Shown here: in pieces, positions 1-5,821 of the stretch
Position numbering within the stretch: the first letter of the stretch is position 1
Layout: every line of letters starts with the position of its first letter
From: Roseburia sp.
GTDB taxonomy: Bacteria; Bacillota_A; Clostridia; Lachnospirales; Lachnospiraceae
Assembly (NCBI GenBank): GCA_017547315.1
Contig: JAFYQA010000023.1
Span: forward strand, 1 to 5,821
DNA: 5,821 bases
Direction of reading: 5' to 3'
Position numbers and translations under genes: made by a program
The notes under the pieces: model-generated
The model's database searches: none
What the model was told of the DNA's origin: nothing
What the model saw: only the letters and a program-made list of their open reading frames with translations

Positions 1-15
1 CATCATATTATTCTT

Positions 16-939
16 TTATCTAAGGAATCCGTTTACAATCTGTTCCTCTGCTTCTTCTTCTGTAAGACCTAATGTCATAAGCTTAATAATCTGCTCTCCA
101 GCGATTTTACCAATAGCAGCTTCATGAATCAACGCCGCATCAATATTATTCGCCTCTAACTGAGGAATTGCTAAAATCTTAGCGTTACCCATAATGATCG
201 CATCACATTCTGTATGACCTGTACATGGTGCATTACCCACAATCTTAGAATCAAACTTCTGGTAAGAATTGTCTTTCGCAACAGAACGTGAGACAACGTC
301 TGCATTCGCTCCTTCGCCATTTAACTCCACAACATAATCACTAATAGCAGTCTGCTCACCATGTGTCATTAAACGTTCACGCACCGATAATTTAGCACCT
401 GCTTCTAATTTAGCAATGGTCTTACGGTCAGTAGAGTCTACACCCTTAATCTGTACCATTTCCATCTCCATGGAACTTCCTTCTTCCATGTATACTTCCG
501 TACCTGGATTTAAAATACGTTTTCCTAAACCATCACCACCACCGTAGTGTTTCTCTACGTATTTTACTTTAGAATTCTTACCGATGAAGAAACGATGGAT
601 TCCATCATGTTCCGAATCCTGATTACCGCAGTTATCGATACCACAACCAGCAACGATAAACACATCACAATCTTCTCCGATATAAAAATCATTATAAACG
701 ACTTCTTTTAAACCACTTTTACTGAGTACAACCGGAATATGGATACTTTCCTTTTTTGTACCATCTTTTACTTTGATATCAATACCTGTGCCATCTTCTT
801 TTGACACGATATCGATATTCGCGGTTGTATTTCTCACTGCTGTCTCGCCATTCGCACGAATATTATACGCGCCTTCCGGAATGTCATGGAGGTCAGCAAC
901 TTCTTCTAATAATCTCTTTTGAATCTGATCCATCGCCAT
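16..939 (-). CDS. sufB: SufB/SufD-family Fe-S cluster assembly scaffold (short, single-scaffold type)
   Basis: The 307-residue product belongs to the SufB/SufD family, which forms the beta-helical scaffold on which SufC drives cytosolic Fe-S cluster assembly. The family signature is at the C-terminus: a TECDAIIMG segment (Cys245), then HEAAIGKI (His272, Glu273), then a helical tail ending EEQIVNGFLR. Cys245 appears to align with the essential SufB cysteine (Cys405 in E. coli), and His272-Glu273 with the conserved HE pair, so it resembles the catalytic SufB more than SufD. Cys239 and His242 lie close by. It is much shorter than E. coli SufB (about 495 residues) because it lacks most of the N-terminal region; this matches the minimal SufC-SufB systems of clostridia and archaea. 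The ATG at 939 is chosen because GGGAGGA (948-954) lies 8 bases upstream; its A is the last base of the sufC stop (TAATG), implying translational coupling. It may equally be annotated sufD. Confidence 0.9.
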   Translation of the reverse strand: MAMDQIQKRLLEEVADLHDIPEGAYNIRANGETAVRNTTANIDIVSKEDGTGIDIKVKDGTKKESIHIPVVLSKSGLKEVVYNDFYIGEDCDVFIVAGCGIDNCGNQDSEHDGIHRFFIGKNSKVKYVEKHYGGGDGLGKRILNPGTEVYMEEGSSMEMEMVQIKGVDSTDRKTIAKLEAGAKLSVRERLMTHGEQTAISDYVVELNGEGANADVVSRSVAKDNSYQKFDSKIVGNAPCTGHTECDAIIMGNAKILAIPQLEANNIDAALIHEAAIGKIAGEQIIKLMTLGLTEEEAEEQIVNGFLR

Positions 940-1682
940 TACTGTGTTCCTCCCTGATTAAATTTACTACACATATCTACCGCAGAAGTTGTTCCTAACA
1001 ACTGAGGTAAAATCTCATCCTTTGCACCATGTTTTGCAATCTGACCATCTTTGATTACGATGATTTCATCTGCTATATTTAAGATACGCTCCTGATGAGA
1101 AATGATGAGGATAGACCCCTCCTGATTCTTAGCCTGCATATTCTCAAAAACCTGAATCAGATTCTTAAAACTCCAAAGGTCAATACCTGCCTCTGGCTCG
1201 TCGAATACCGATAACTGTGTGCTTCTAGCTAAAATAGTAGCAATCTCAATACGCTTTAATTCACCACCGGAAAGACTTCCATTTACTTCACGGTTGATAT
1301 AATCTTTTGCACAAAGTCCTACTTCTGATAAATATTCACAAGCGTCTGCTGCAGACATATTTTTGCCTGCTGCCATTCTGATTAAATCTAATACATGGAT
1401 TCCCTTAAAACGAACTGGCTGCTGGAATGCAAAACTAATTCCCATCTTCGCACGTTCTGTAATGGACTTGTCCGTAATATCTTCCCCATTGAAGAAAATA
1501 CGTCCTGAAGTCGGTTTTTCAATACCCACAATTAACTTTGCAAGGGTAGACTTACCGCCTCCATTTGGTCCTGTAATTACTACAAATTTATGTTCATCTA
1601 TTTTAAGACTCACATCTTTGATAATTTCTTTTTGACCATTTTCCTTTGGTACTTCAAAGGAGATATTTCTTAACTCTAACAT
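939..1682 (-). CDS. sufC: SufC, ABC-type ATPase of Fe-S cluster assembly
   Basis: This 247-residue soluble ABC ATPase powers the SUF scaffold; it is not a transporter. Visible motifs in order are Walker A GPNGGGKS (38-45), the Q-loop in FAFQQPV (85-90), the ABC signature LSGGE (137-141), Walker B LSVFDE (157-162) with catalytic Glu162, a D-loop region EAGIDLWSF, and the H-loop His196 in IISHQE. The length matches SufC (about 250 residues), and no membrane domain is encoded nearby. The Walker A reads GGGK where many SufC proteins have GSGK, and the D-loop region reads EAGIDLW where E. coli-type SufC has DSGLDVD-like sequence; both look like features of the clostridial subgroup rather than defects. 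The ATG has AGAGGAA (1692-1698) 9 bases upstream. It sits directly before sufB with a one-base overlap, which strongly supports the SufC call over a generic ABC protein. Its own promoter lies at 1725-1753. Confidence 0.95.
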   Translation of the reverse strand: MLELRNISFEVPKENGQKEIIKDVSLKIDEHKFVVITGPNGGGKSTLAKLIVGIEKPTSGRIFFNGEDITDKSITERAKMGISFAFQQPVRFKGIHVLDLIRMAAGKNMSAADACEYLSEVGLCAKDYINREVNGSLSGGELKRIEIATILARSTQLSVFDEPEAGIDLWSFKNLIQVFENMQAKNQEGSILIISHQERILNIADEIIVIKDGQIAKHGAKDEILPQLLGTTSAVDMCSKFNQGGTQ

Positions 1683-1724
1683 ATCTATCTATTCCTCTTA
1701 TCTTCATAATTACACACTTATAAG

Positions 1725-1753
1725 ATTGTACCAAATTATTAGTCGAACTTCAA
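1725..1753 (-). promoter_or_regulatory. Promoter of sufCB (sigma-A type, extended -10)
   Basis: On the minus strand, TTGAAG (1748-1753) and TACAAT (1725-1730) are separated by exactly 17 bases, and TGG directly precedes the -10 box, forming an extended -10 (TGnTACAAT). Transcription would begin near 1718, giving a leader of about 36 bases before sufC. The -35 box lies inside the 3' end of the S1-domain gene, so sufCB can be transcribed independently of it. Found by eye; not experimentally supported. Confidence 0.65.
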
Positions 1754-2641
1754 GCCCGAAAGCAACGCAGAAAGCCCCATTCCAACACTTTCATTCGACG
1801 TATAAGCCGCAATTTCCTCAATCGGCTCTGTATCTATCATTTCTTCCTCTAATGCCTTCATAGAAAGGCTAATTTTATTATCGTTCGTATTTAATACTTT
1901 TACCTTTACTTTCTGTCCTTCTTTTAAGACTTCCGATGGCTTTTTGATTCTTCGCTCACAAATCTGCGATACGTGCACCAAACCATTCAATCCATCACCA
2001 AGACTAATGAAAGCACCATATGGCATCAAAGATTCTACTGTTCCTTCTAATACACTTCCCGGCACAATCATAGAAATCTTATGATTACGTTCTTCAATTG
2101 CCGTGTCTTTCGCTACTGCTTTACCGGAAAGCACCAATTTCTGACTGTTTACATCGGCTGTAATTACCTTTACTTCTATTGTTTTTCCAATCCATGCAGC
2201 TGTATCTTCCACATAATCTAATGCAATCTGAGACGCCGGAATAAAACCACGAATACCTTCTAAATACGCCACTACACCGCTTGGCACACTTTCTTTTACC
2301 CTAACTGCTGTAACAGTTCCTGCCTCTAACATCTCTGCTAATTTCTCCCATGCAAGAGTATCATTTGCCTCTTTTCTGGAAAGTTCCATGTTTCCCTGTC
2401 CGTCATCTCTTCGAATAACGGTAGCTTCTATCTCATCGCCCACATGAATCTCTTCTAACACCGCAAAATCAGGGTCATTGCTAAAATTCTCTACCTTGAT
2501 AATTCCCTGTGTATAATAATTCAAATCCACTATAATTTCTTCTTCACTAACTGCAATTACGGTTCCCTTAATAATGTCCCCTACATTAATTTTACGGAAA
2601 GAGGCTTCTAGCTCTCTCTCAAAATCCTTCATCGTCTCCAT
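1739..2641 (-). CDS. Protein with three S1 RNA-binding domains (ribosomal protein S1-like)
   Basis: The 300-residue protein carries three tandem S1 (OB-fold) RNA-binding domains at roughly residues 18-90, 106-174 and 192-263. The third is the most canonical, with YGAFISL, GLNGLVHVSQI and KISLSMKAL; the first two are more diverged but keep the GDIIKGTV / RGFIPASQI type strands. The acidic tail after residue 265 lies outside the folds. Short S1 proteins like this are common in Firmicutes and are related to ribosomal protein S1 (six domains, about 557 residues in E. coli), but they need not be ribosome subunits; a role in translation or RNA handling is inferred. The ATG at 2641 is preferred over an in-frame ATG at 2662: the strong GGGAGGA at 2648-2654 lies 6 bases before 2641 and would be inside the coding region if translation began at 2662. 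The gene follows a membrane protein gene by 13 bases and probably shares its transcript. Confidence 0.88.
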   Translation of the reverse strand: METMKDFERELEASFRKINVGDIIKGTVIAVSEEEIIVDLNYYTQGIIKVENFSNDPDFAVLEEIHVGDEIEATVIRRDDGQGNMELSRKEANDTLAWEKLAEMLEAGTVTAVRVKESVPSGVVAYLEGIRGFIPASQIALDYVEDTAAWIGKTIEVKVITADVNSQKLVLSGKAVAKDTAIEERNHKISMIVPGSVLEGTVESLMPYGAFISLGDGLNGLVHVSQICERRIKKPSEVLKEGQKVKVKVLNTNDNKISLSMKALEEEMIDTEPIEEIAAYTSNESVGMGLSALLSGLKFD

Positions 2642-2647
2642 CGTTCT

Positions 2648-2654
2648 TCCTCCC
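2648..2654 (-). promoter_or_regulatory. Ribosome binding site deciding the S1-gene start
   Basis: GGGAGGA on the minus strand lies 6 bases upstream of the ATG at 2641. It directly abuts the TAA stop (2655-2657) of the preceding membrane protein gene. The upstream in-frame ATG at 2662 has no comparable site, so the longer 307-residue reading is unlikely. Stop-adjacent placement suggests that ribosomes ending on the upstream gene help to start this one. Confidence 0.75.
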
Positions 2655-3095
2655 TTAATCATTCATACTTTTTAATATCTGAAAAATCTTTATCTCATAT
2701 AAAACAGCAATCAACACCATTAAGCCTACTGAAATCAAGCTGTACGCCCCGTCTACATCGCGCCCCATCACATCACAGACAGAAGTAAATAAAAGACTTA
2801 ATACAAATACCAGCTTTACATACAAAAGCATATGTATGGTTAACTGTCTCACTCTCCCAGTACATATCTCAGGATCTAAGCGATTTACTTTTTCCGGATA
2901 ATATGCCAATAATACAAGTCCTACATACACCAACACCACCATCACAACATTCGTTATCATCGTCATTGGCTGTGCTCCGTATAAAATCCCACAATATATC
3001 TGTAATCCTACATAAAGTAACGTAGAAACAATTCCTACTGCTTCACAAATCGCATTCCCCGTTGTCAAATCTTCTTTCCTCATATTCTGCTCCAT
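2655..3095 (-). CDS. Small four-helix membrane protein of unknown function
   Basis: I do not recognise a family for this 146-residue protein. It is strongly hydrophobic, with four likely membrane helices at about residues 17-39, 45-66, 86-107 and 118-140. Charged stretches sit at the N-terminus (MRKED), between helices 2 and 3 (PEKVNRLDPE, then RVR) and around residues 111-115 (GRDVDG). The even helix number suggests both ends face the same side, but orientation is not clear. I see no signal peptide, enzyme motif or DNA-binding domain. The start is ambiguous: the ATG at 3095 has GAGGA only 3 bases upstream, while the ATG at 3083 (residue 5) has GGAG 6 bases upstream; the longer form is given. 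It is the first gene after the promoter at 3129-3158 and is tightly followed by the S1-domain gene. That it is real is supported by this promoter and spacing and by clean protein-like composition. Confidence 0.75.
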   Translation of the reverse strand: MEQNMRKEDLTTGNAICEAVGIVSTLLYVGLQIYCGILYGAQPMTMITNVVMVVLVYVGLVLLAYYPEKVNRLDPEICTGRVRQLTIHMLLYVKLVFVLSLLFTSVCDVMGRDVDGAYSLISVGLMVLIAVLYEIKIFQILKSMND

Positions 3096-3128
3096 CTATC
3101 CTCAAATTTATACCTACCATACACCTAT

Positions 3129-3158
3129 ATTATAGAATACAACATTTCCCCCTATCAA
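3129..3158 (-). promoter_or_regulatory. Promoter of the membrane protein - S1 gene operon
   Basis: On the minus strand, TTGATA (3153-3158) and a perfect TATAAT (3129-3134) are separated by 18 bases, close to the sigma-A consensus. Transcription would begin near 3122, leaving a leader of about 27 bases. The promoter points away from the asnA promoter at 3204-3231; their -35 boxes are about 45 bases apart. Found by eye only. Confidence 0.7.
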
Positions 3159-3203
3159 TAAAGCTTTTTTTATGTATAATTACCCATATCGCCGATTCTT
3201 TTC

Positions 3204-3231
3204 TTGAAATTCTTTTGCACTGTGCTATAAT
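3204..3231 (+). promoter_or_regulatory. Promoter of asnA (sigma-A type, extended -10)
   Basis: TTGAAA (3204-3209) and a perfect TATAAT (3226-3231) are separated by 16 bases, and TGC directly precedes the -10 box, giving an extended -10. Transcription would begin near 3238, producing a leader of about 87 bases. The spacer contains the short palindrome GCACTGTGC (3217-3225), touching the -10 box, and its half GCACTG is matched by CAGTGC at 3249-3254 just after the start site. That arrangement could hold a repressor, but none is identified here. Confidence 0.7.
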
Positions 3232-3278
3232 AAATCGAAAGTAAAGTGCAGTGCCAGAATGTAATATATTTATTTTCT

Positions 3279-3295
3279 GAATATACTGCATATTC
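3279..3295 (+). repeat. Small inverted repeat in the asnA leader
   Basis: GAATAT (3279-3284) and ATATTC (3290-3295) form a perfect 6-bp inverted repeat around the 5-base loop ACTGC. It lies in the asnA leader about 9 bases before the presumed ribosome binding site. As RNA it would be a weak, AU-rich hairpin; as DNA it could be a protein site. In such AT-rich sequence, chance is a serious alternative. Confidence 0.4.
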
Positions 3296-3303
3296 TTATA
3301 TAA

Positions 3304-3310
3304 AGAAAGG
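3304..3310 (+). promoter_or_regulatory. Weak, distant ribosome binding site of asnA
   Basis: AGAAAGG is the only Shine-Dalgarno-like sequence before asnA, but 14 bases separate it from the ATG at 3325, against 5-9 usually. No in-frame start lies nearer: reading upstream in frame gives a stop at 3301-3303 and no ATG, GTG or TTG in between. An out-of-frame ATG at 3312 is only one base from the site, too close to be used well. asnA initiation may therefore be inefficient or regulated. Confidence 0.45.
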
Positions 3311-3324
3311 CATGGTTTTTATTT

Positions 3325-4335
3325 ATGGAACATTTAATTATTCCAAAAGATTATCATTCAGGCTTAAACCTCTACGATACTCAAATTGCCATTAAGACAG
3401 TAAAAGACTTTTTTCAGAATCTGCTTGCTACACGTTTGAATTTATCTCGCGTATCCGCACCTCTTTTTGTTGATGAGGCTTCCGGTCTCAATGATAACTT
3501 AAATGGTGTAGAACGTCCTGTTAATTTCGACATCAAGGATCAGGCAGGAAAAACTGCAGAGATTGTACATTCGCTTGCAAAATGGAAACGTTATGCATTA
3601 CATAAATATGGTTTTGGATATGATGAAGGTATTTATACGGATATGAACGCGATTCGCCGTGACGAAGACACTGATAATATTCATTCCATTTTCGTAGACC
3701 AGTGGGACTGGGAAAAAGTGATTGATAAAGAAGATCGTACTTTAGAAACTTTAAAAGACGTAGTAAAAACCGTATATAAATGCTTACGCATGACCGAAAA
3801 ATATATGGCCATTCAGTATGATTATATTGAAGAGATTCTTCCACATGATATTTTCTTCATCACCACACAGGAACTAGCTGACATGTTCCCTGACTATACT
3901 GCCAAAGAACGTGAATACTATATCGCTAAGGCAAAAGGTGCTGTATGTCTCATGCAGATTGGAGACAAATTAGAAAACGGCGAACGCCATGATGGCCGTG
4001 CACCAGACTATGATGACTGGGCTTTAAATGCCGATATTATTGTATATTATCCGGTATTAGACATTGCTTTAGAACTTTCTTCCATGGGTATTCGTGTAGA
4101 TAAAGATGCGTTATTATCTCAGTTAGAAAAAGCGGGCTGTATGGACCGTACCGAACTTCCATATCATAAAGCAGTTATTAATGAAGAACTCCCATATACG
4201 ATTGGTGGCGGTATTGGTCAGTCCCGTATCTGTATGTTCTTCCTTCGTAAAGCTCATATCGGAGAAGTACAGTCTTCACTCTGGCCTGATGCTATCGTAG
4301 CTGAATGTGAAAAAGCAGGTATCAAATTATTATAA
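3325..4335 (+). CDS. asnA: Aspartate-ammonia ligase (asparagine synthetase A)
   Basis: AsnA makes asparagine from aspartate and ammonia, using ATP through an aspartyl-AMP intermediate. It is a cytosolic homodimer related to class II aminoacyl-tRNA synthetases such as AspRS. The 336-residue protein is complete (E. coli AsnA has 330). Family blocks are clear: VSAPLFV (43-49), DNLNGVERPV (57-66), EIVHSLAKWKR (79-89), HSIFVDQWDWE (120-130), RHDGRAPDYDDW (221-232), ELSSMGIRVD (250-259) and the class II motif 3-like GGGIGQSR (294-301), with Arg301 expected to contact ATP. After DDW the sequence runs straight into ALNADIIVYYPVL; compared with my recollection of the E. coli enzyme, a loop of about ten residues is missing, while the N-terminus is about 12 longer. 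Both seem normal for Firmicutes. The start fits the conserved LIIPKDY beginning. It is transcribed alone, from the promoter at 3204-3231 to the terminator at 4343-4407. Confidence 0.97.
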   Translation: MEHLIIPKDYHSGLNLYDTQIAIKTVKDFFQNLLATRLNLSRVSAPLFVDEASGLNDNLNGVERPVNFDIKDQAGKTAEIVHSLAKWKRYALHKYGFGYDEGIYTDMNAIRRDEDTDNIHSIFVDQWDWEKVIDKEDRTLETLKDVVKTVYKCLRMTEKYMAIQYDYIEEILPHDIFFITTQELADMFPDYTAKEREYYIAKAKGAVCLMQIGDKLENGERHDGRAPDYDDWALNADIIVYYPVLDIALELSSMGIRVDKDALLSQLEKAGCMDRTELPYHKAVINEELPYTIGGGIGQSRICMFFLRKAHIGEVQSSLWPDAIVAECEKAGIKLL

Positions 4336-4342
4336 AACTATT

Positions 4343-4407
4343 AAGAGCCGTAAATTATCAAATTCACTTTATTAACCAATGAATTTGATAATTTACGGCT
4401 CTTTTAT
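4343..4407. terminator. Bidirectional intrinsic terminator between asnA and fbp
   Basis: A perfect 24-bp stem (arms 4343-4366 and 4380-4403) encloses a 13-base loop (4367-4379). The stem base is GC-containing (AAGAGCCG / CGGCTCTT) and the upper part is AT-rich. On the plus strand it ends in a CTCTTTTAT tail, 7 bases after the asnA stop; on the minus strand the stem base gives CTCTTAATAGTTTTAT, 54 bases after the fbp stop. The position between convergent genes and T-rich tails on both sides fit a shared terminator. The stem is longer than most terminators need. Confidence 0.88.
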
Positions 4408-4457
4408 AAACGATTTCTTATAGTCTCCGCAGTATACGCGAACTTACGGAATCGTCA

Positions 4458-5821
4458 CTATCTTTCTTTCAGTGTACCATCACGGTATGCCTGAAGTAAA
4501 GCTTCCAAATCCTTAATATCTTCTTGGATAAGCTTTCCTGCATCTGTATCTGCAACTGTTTTTCTATTCGATGTATGCTGTACCAGAGTAGAATGAGAAA
4601 CGATATCGCTTCCCTCACGCACTGCCTTTTCTACCGATTCAAATGGCTCATGCGCTGCCAGAATCAATCCGTAAGAATTGTAAATCAAGGTATAACCAGC
4701 AATTCCTGTTTTCGCCTGATATACTTTTGAAAAACCACCATCAATAATTAACAACTTGCCATTACATTTGATTGGGGATTCACCCTTCTTTACCTGAATC
4801 GGAATATGCCCATTAATAATATGAGATTCTGGTCCTTCCAAACCAAACTCTTTTAAAATCCTTACTGCAAACTCTTCCTTGCCAAGCATTGAATAATATG
4901 TGTCTTTTGGTTCTTTTTGAAGACTCTTATCCTCGATAAAATATCGTTCAAATGTAGTCATACGCTCTTTGCCGAATACTGGAGAATTCTTGCTTCCCCA
5001 TAAGAACCACATAATATCCTGTCCAAGCTTCTTCTCGTCTTTTTTCAAAGAATAATAACCTTTACGCACACAATTTTCTAATATATCATAAAGTTCTTTT
5101 CCTGCATATTCTTTTCCATTTACGTTTACTTTACGGAAACTTCCATCTTCATTAATCGGTACACATCCGTGATACAACAGATTACCATTGTACACATTAT
5201 ACAAGCTTCCTTTCGCAAATAAAAAGCTTACATGACGCTGTAACTTCTCGCAATTTGTAAATGCCATGCAAAGACGCTCCATAACTTCTTCTTCCTCTGC
5301 AGACAGTTTATATGGATCAGACCAGTCAATCGTAGGGAAATTGGTATCACACAACTTATATTCCTTATCTCCCAATTTCACAATTTCACGTTCAATATCT
5401 ATCTTATCCAATAACAAACGATCATCCATATCAAATTCCGGATGTTCTTTGATAATCTGGCCTTCTAATTTAAACTGCATAATTGTAACTGCCTTATGCA
5501 TCTTCTCATCTAACTGTGCATCTCTGATATCATACTCATCTTCTCTGTAGTCTAATTTAAACTGTGCACAGGAATCCTTCGCATAACTTCCCATCGCAAG
5601 TCTTGCAAGCGGCACAAGATTAATTCCATAGCCATCTTCTAACATGCTCAAATTACCATATTTGGAAGAGATACGAATTACGTTACATATCAATGCTTTA
5701 CAGCCGGATGCAGCTCCCATCCACGACAAATCATGATTGCCCCACTGAATATCTACCGAACGATGCTCCATCAATGCATCCATTACCAAATGAGGATATG
5801 GTCCTCTGTCAAAAATATCCC
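4458..5821 (-). CDS. fbp: Fructose-1,6-bisphosphatase, class III (partial, N-terminus beyond the window)
   Basis: This enzyme removes the 1-phosphate from fructose 1,6-bisphosphate to give fructose 6-phosphate, the committed step of gluconeogenesis, in the cytosol. Class III is the Firmicutes type, with a metallophosphatase fold and Mn2+ dependence in characterised members. The reading frame stays open to the right edge, where DIFDRGPYP is read at the very end (the GDxxDRG metal motif). About 453 residues are visible; B. subtilis Fbp has about 670, so about 200 N-terminal residues are missing. Using visible numbering, further metal motifs are GNHD (27-30), LLYHG (His217) and NGHIP (His338), followed by LLIIDGGFSK and GIAGYTLIYNSYGL, typical of the family. 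A TTG at 5787-5789 should not be taken as the start, because the GDxxDRG motif lies before it. The gene ends with TAG and converges with asnA; its promoter is outside the window. Confidence 0.96.
   Translation of the reverse strand, partial: DIFDRGPYPHLVMDALMEHRSVDIQWGNHDLSWMGAASGCKALICNVIRISSKYGNLSMLEDGYGINLVPLARLAMGSYAKDSCAQFKLDYREDEYDIRDAQLDEKMHKAVTIMQFKLEGQIIKEHPEFDMDDRLLLDKIDIEREIVKLGDKEYKLCDTNFPTIDWSDPYKLSAEEEEVMERLCMAFTNCEKLQRHVSFLFAKGSLYNVYNGNLLYHGCVPINEDGSFRKVNVNGKEYAGKELYDILENCVRKGYYSLKKDEKKLGQDIMWFLWGSKNSPVFGKERMTTFERYFIEDKSLQKEPKDTYYSMLGKEEFAVRILKEFGLEGPESHIINGHIPIQVKKGESPIKCNGKLLIIDGGFSKVYQAKTGIAGYTLIYNSYGLILAAHEPFESVEKAVREGSDIVSHSTLVQHTSNRKTVADTDAGKLIQEDIKDLEALLQAYRDGTLKER

Noticed and set aside
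1..6. Two ATG codons on the minus strand (4-6 and 1-3), 9 bases after the sufB stop, as the start of a third suf operon gene
   Set aside because: No clear ribosome binding site precedes them and no coding sequence is visible; possible but not supportable here.
801..998. Open frame on the plus strand across the sufB-sufC junction
   Set aside because: Antisense to two well-supported genes; no ribosome binding site and no recognisable protein.
1363..1635. Open frame on the plus strand inside sufC
   Set aside because: Antisense shadow of the conserved ABC ATPase coding sequence.
3062..3244. 60-codon plus-strand frame in the divergent region
   Set aside because: Runs through both predicted promoters, overlaps the membrane protein gene, starts at a TTG and has no ribosome binding site.
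3238..3324. T-box riboswitch before asnA
   Set aside because: The leader is too short, and no specifier stem, T-box sequence or terminator/antiterminator pair is visible.
3312..3395. 27-codon upstream frame overlapping the asnA start
   Set aside because: The Shine-Dalgarno site is only one base from its ATG and the peptide has no attenuator-like run of Asn codons; mentioned only as part of the leader finding.
3533..3844. 103-codon minus-strand frame inside asnA
   Set aside because: Antisense to conserved AsnA motifs; no independent support.
4410..4455. 6-bp inverted repeat (ACGATT / AATCGT) between the terminator and the fbp stop
   Set aside because: Short arms with a 34-base gap; expected by chance and without a T-rich tail.
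4524..4730. Plus-strand open frame inside fbp (another at 5266-5550)
   Set aside because: Both are antisense shadows of conserved fbp coding sequence with no ribosome binding site.

Overview
The window looks like ordinary low-GC Clostridia chromosome, most likely Lachnospiraceae. This rests on the AT-rich sequence, strong GGAGG-type ribosome binding sites, a short single-scaffold SUF pair (sufC-sufB), an AsnA-type asparagine synthetase and a Firmicutes-type class III fructose-1,6-bisphosphatase. The assignment comes from reading the proteins; no database search was run. I see no mobile element, CRISPR array, tRNA or rRNA, and no stretch over 300 bases lacks a gene.

Left part (16-3095, minus strand, transcribed right to left). 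A promoter at about 3129-3158 reads into a small four-helix membrane protein of unknown function, followed after 13 bases by a 300-residue protein with three S1 RNA-binding domains. A second promoter, whose -35 box lies inside the last codons of the S1 gene, reads into sufC and sufB. These two overlap by one base and encode the ATPase and scaffold of a minimal iron-sulphur cluster assembly machine. No terminator separates the S1 gene from sufC, so read-through from the upstream promoter is possible. The suf operon may continue past the left edge.

Centre (3096-3324). This 229-base divergent region carries two good sigma-A type promoters pointing away from each other. The rightward one drives asnA through a leader of about 87 bases. 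The leader holds a small AU-rich hairpin, and GTGC-type repeats surround the -10 box. The Shine-Dalgarno sequence of asnA lies unusually far (14 bases) from the start codon.

Right part. asnA (3325-4335, plus) and fbp (4458 to beyond 5821, minus) converge on a very regular hairpin with a 24-bp perfect stem and T-rich ends on both sides, which probably terminates both. fbp is cut by the right edge; about 453 C-terminal residues are visible.

The genes do not form one obvious pathway. They are housekeeping functions: Fe-S cluster assembly, RNA binding or translation, asparagine synthesis and gluconeogenesis. The least characterised item is the membrane protein coupled to the S1-domain gene. I found no convincing evidence for a new biological system; the points worth checking are mostly regulatory.
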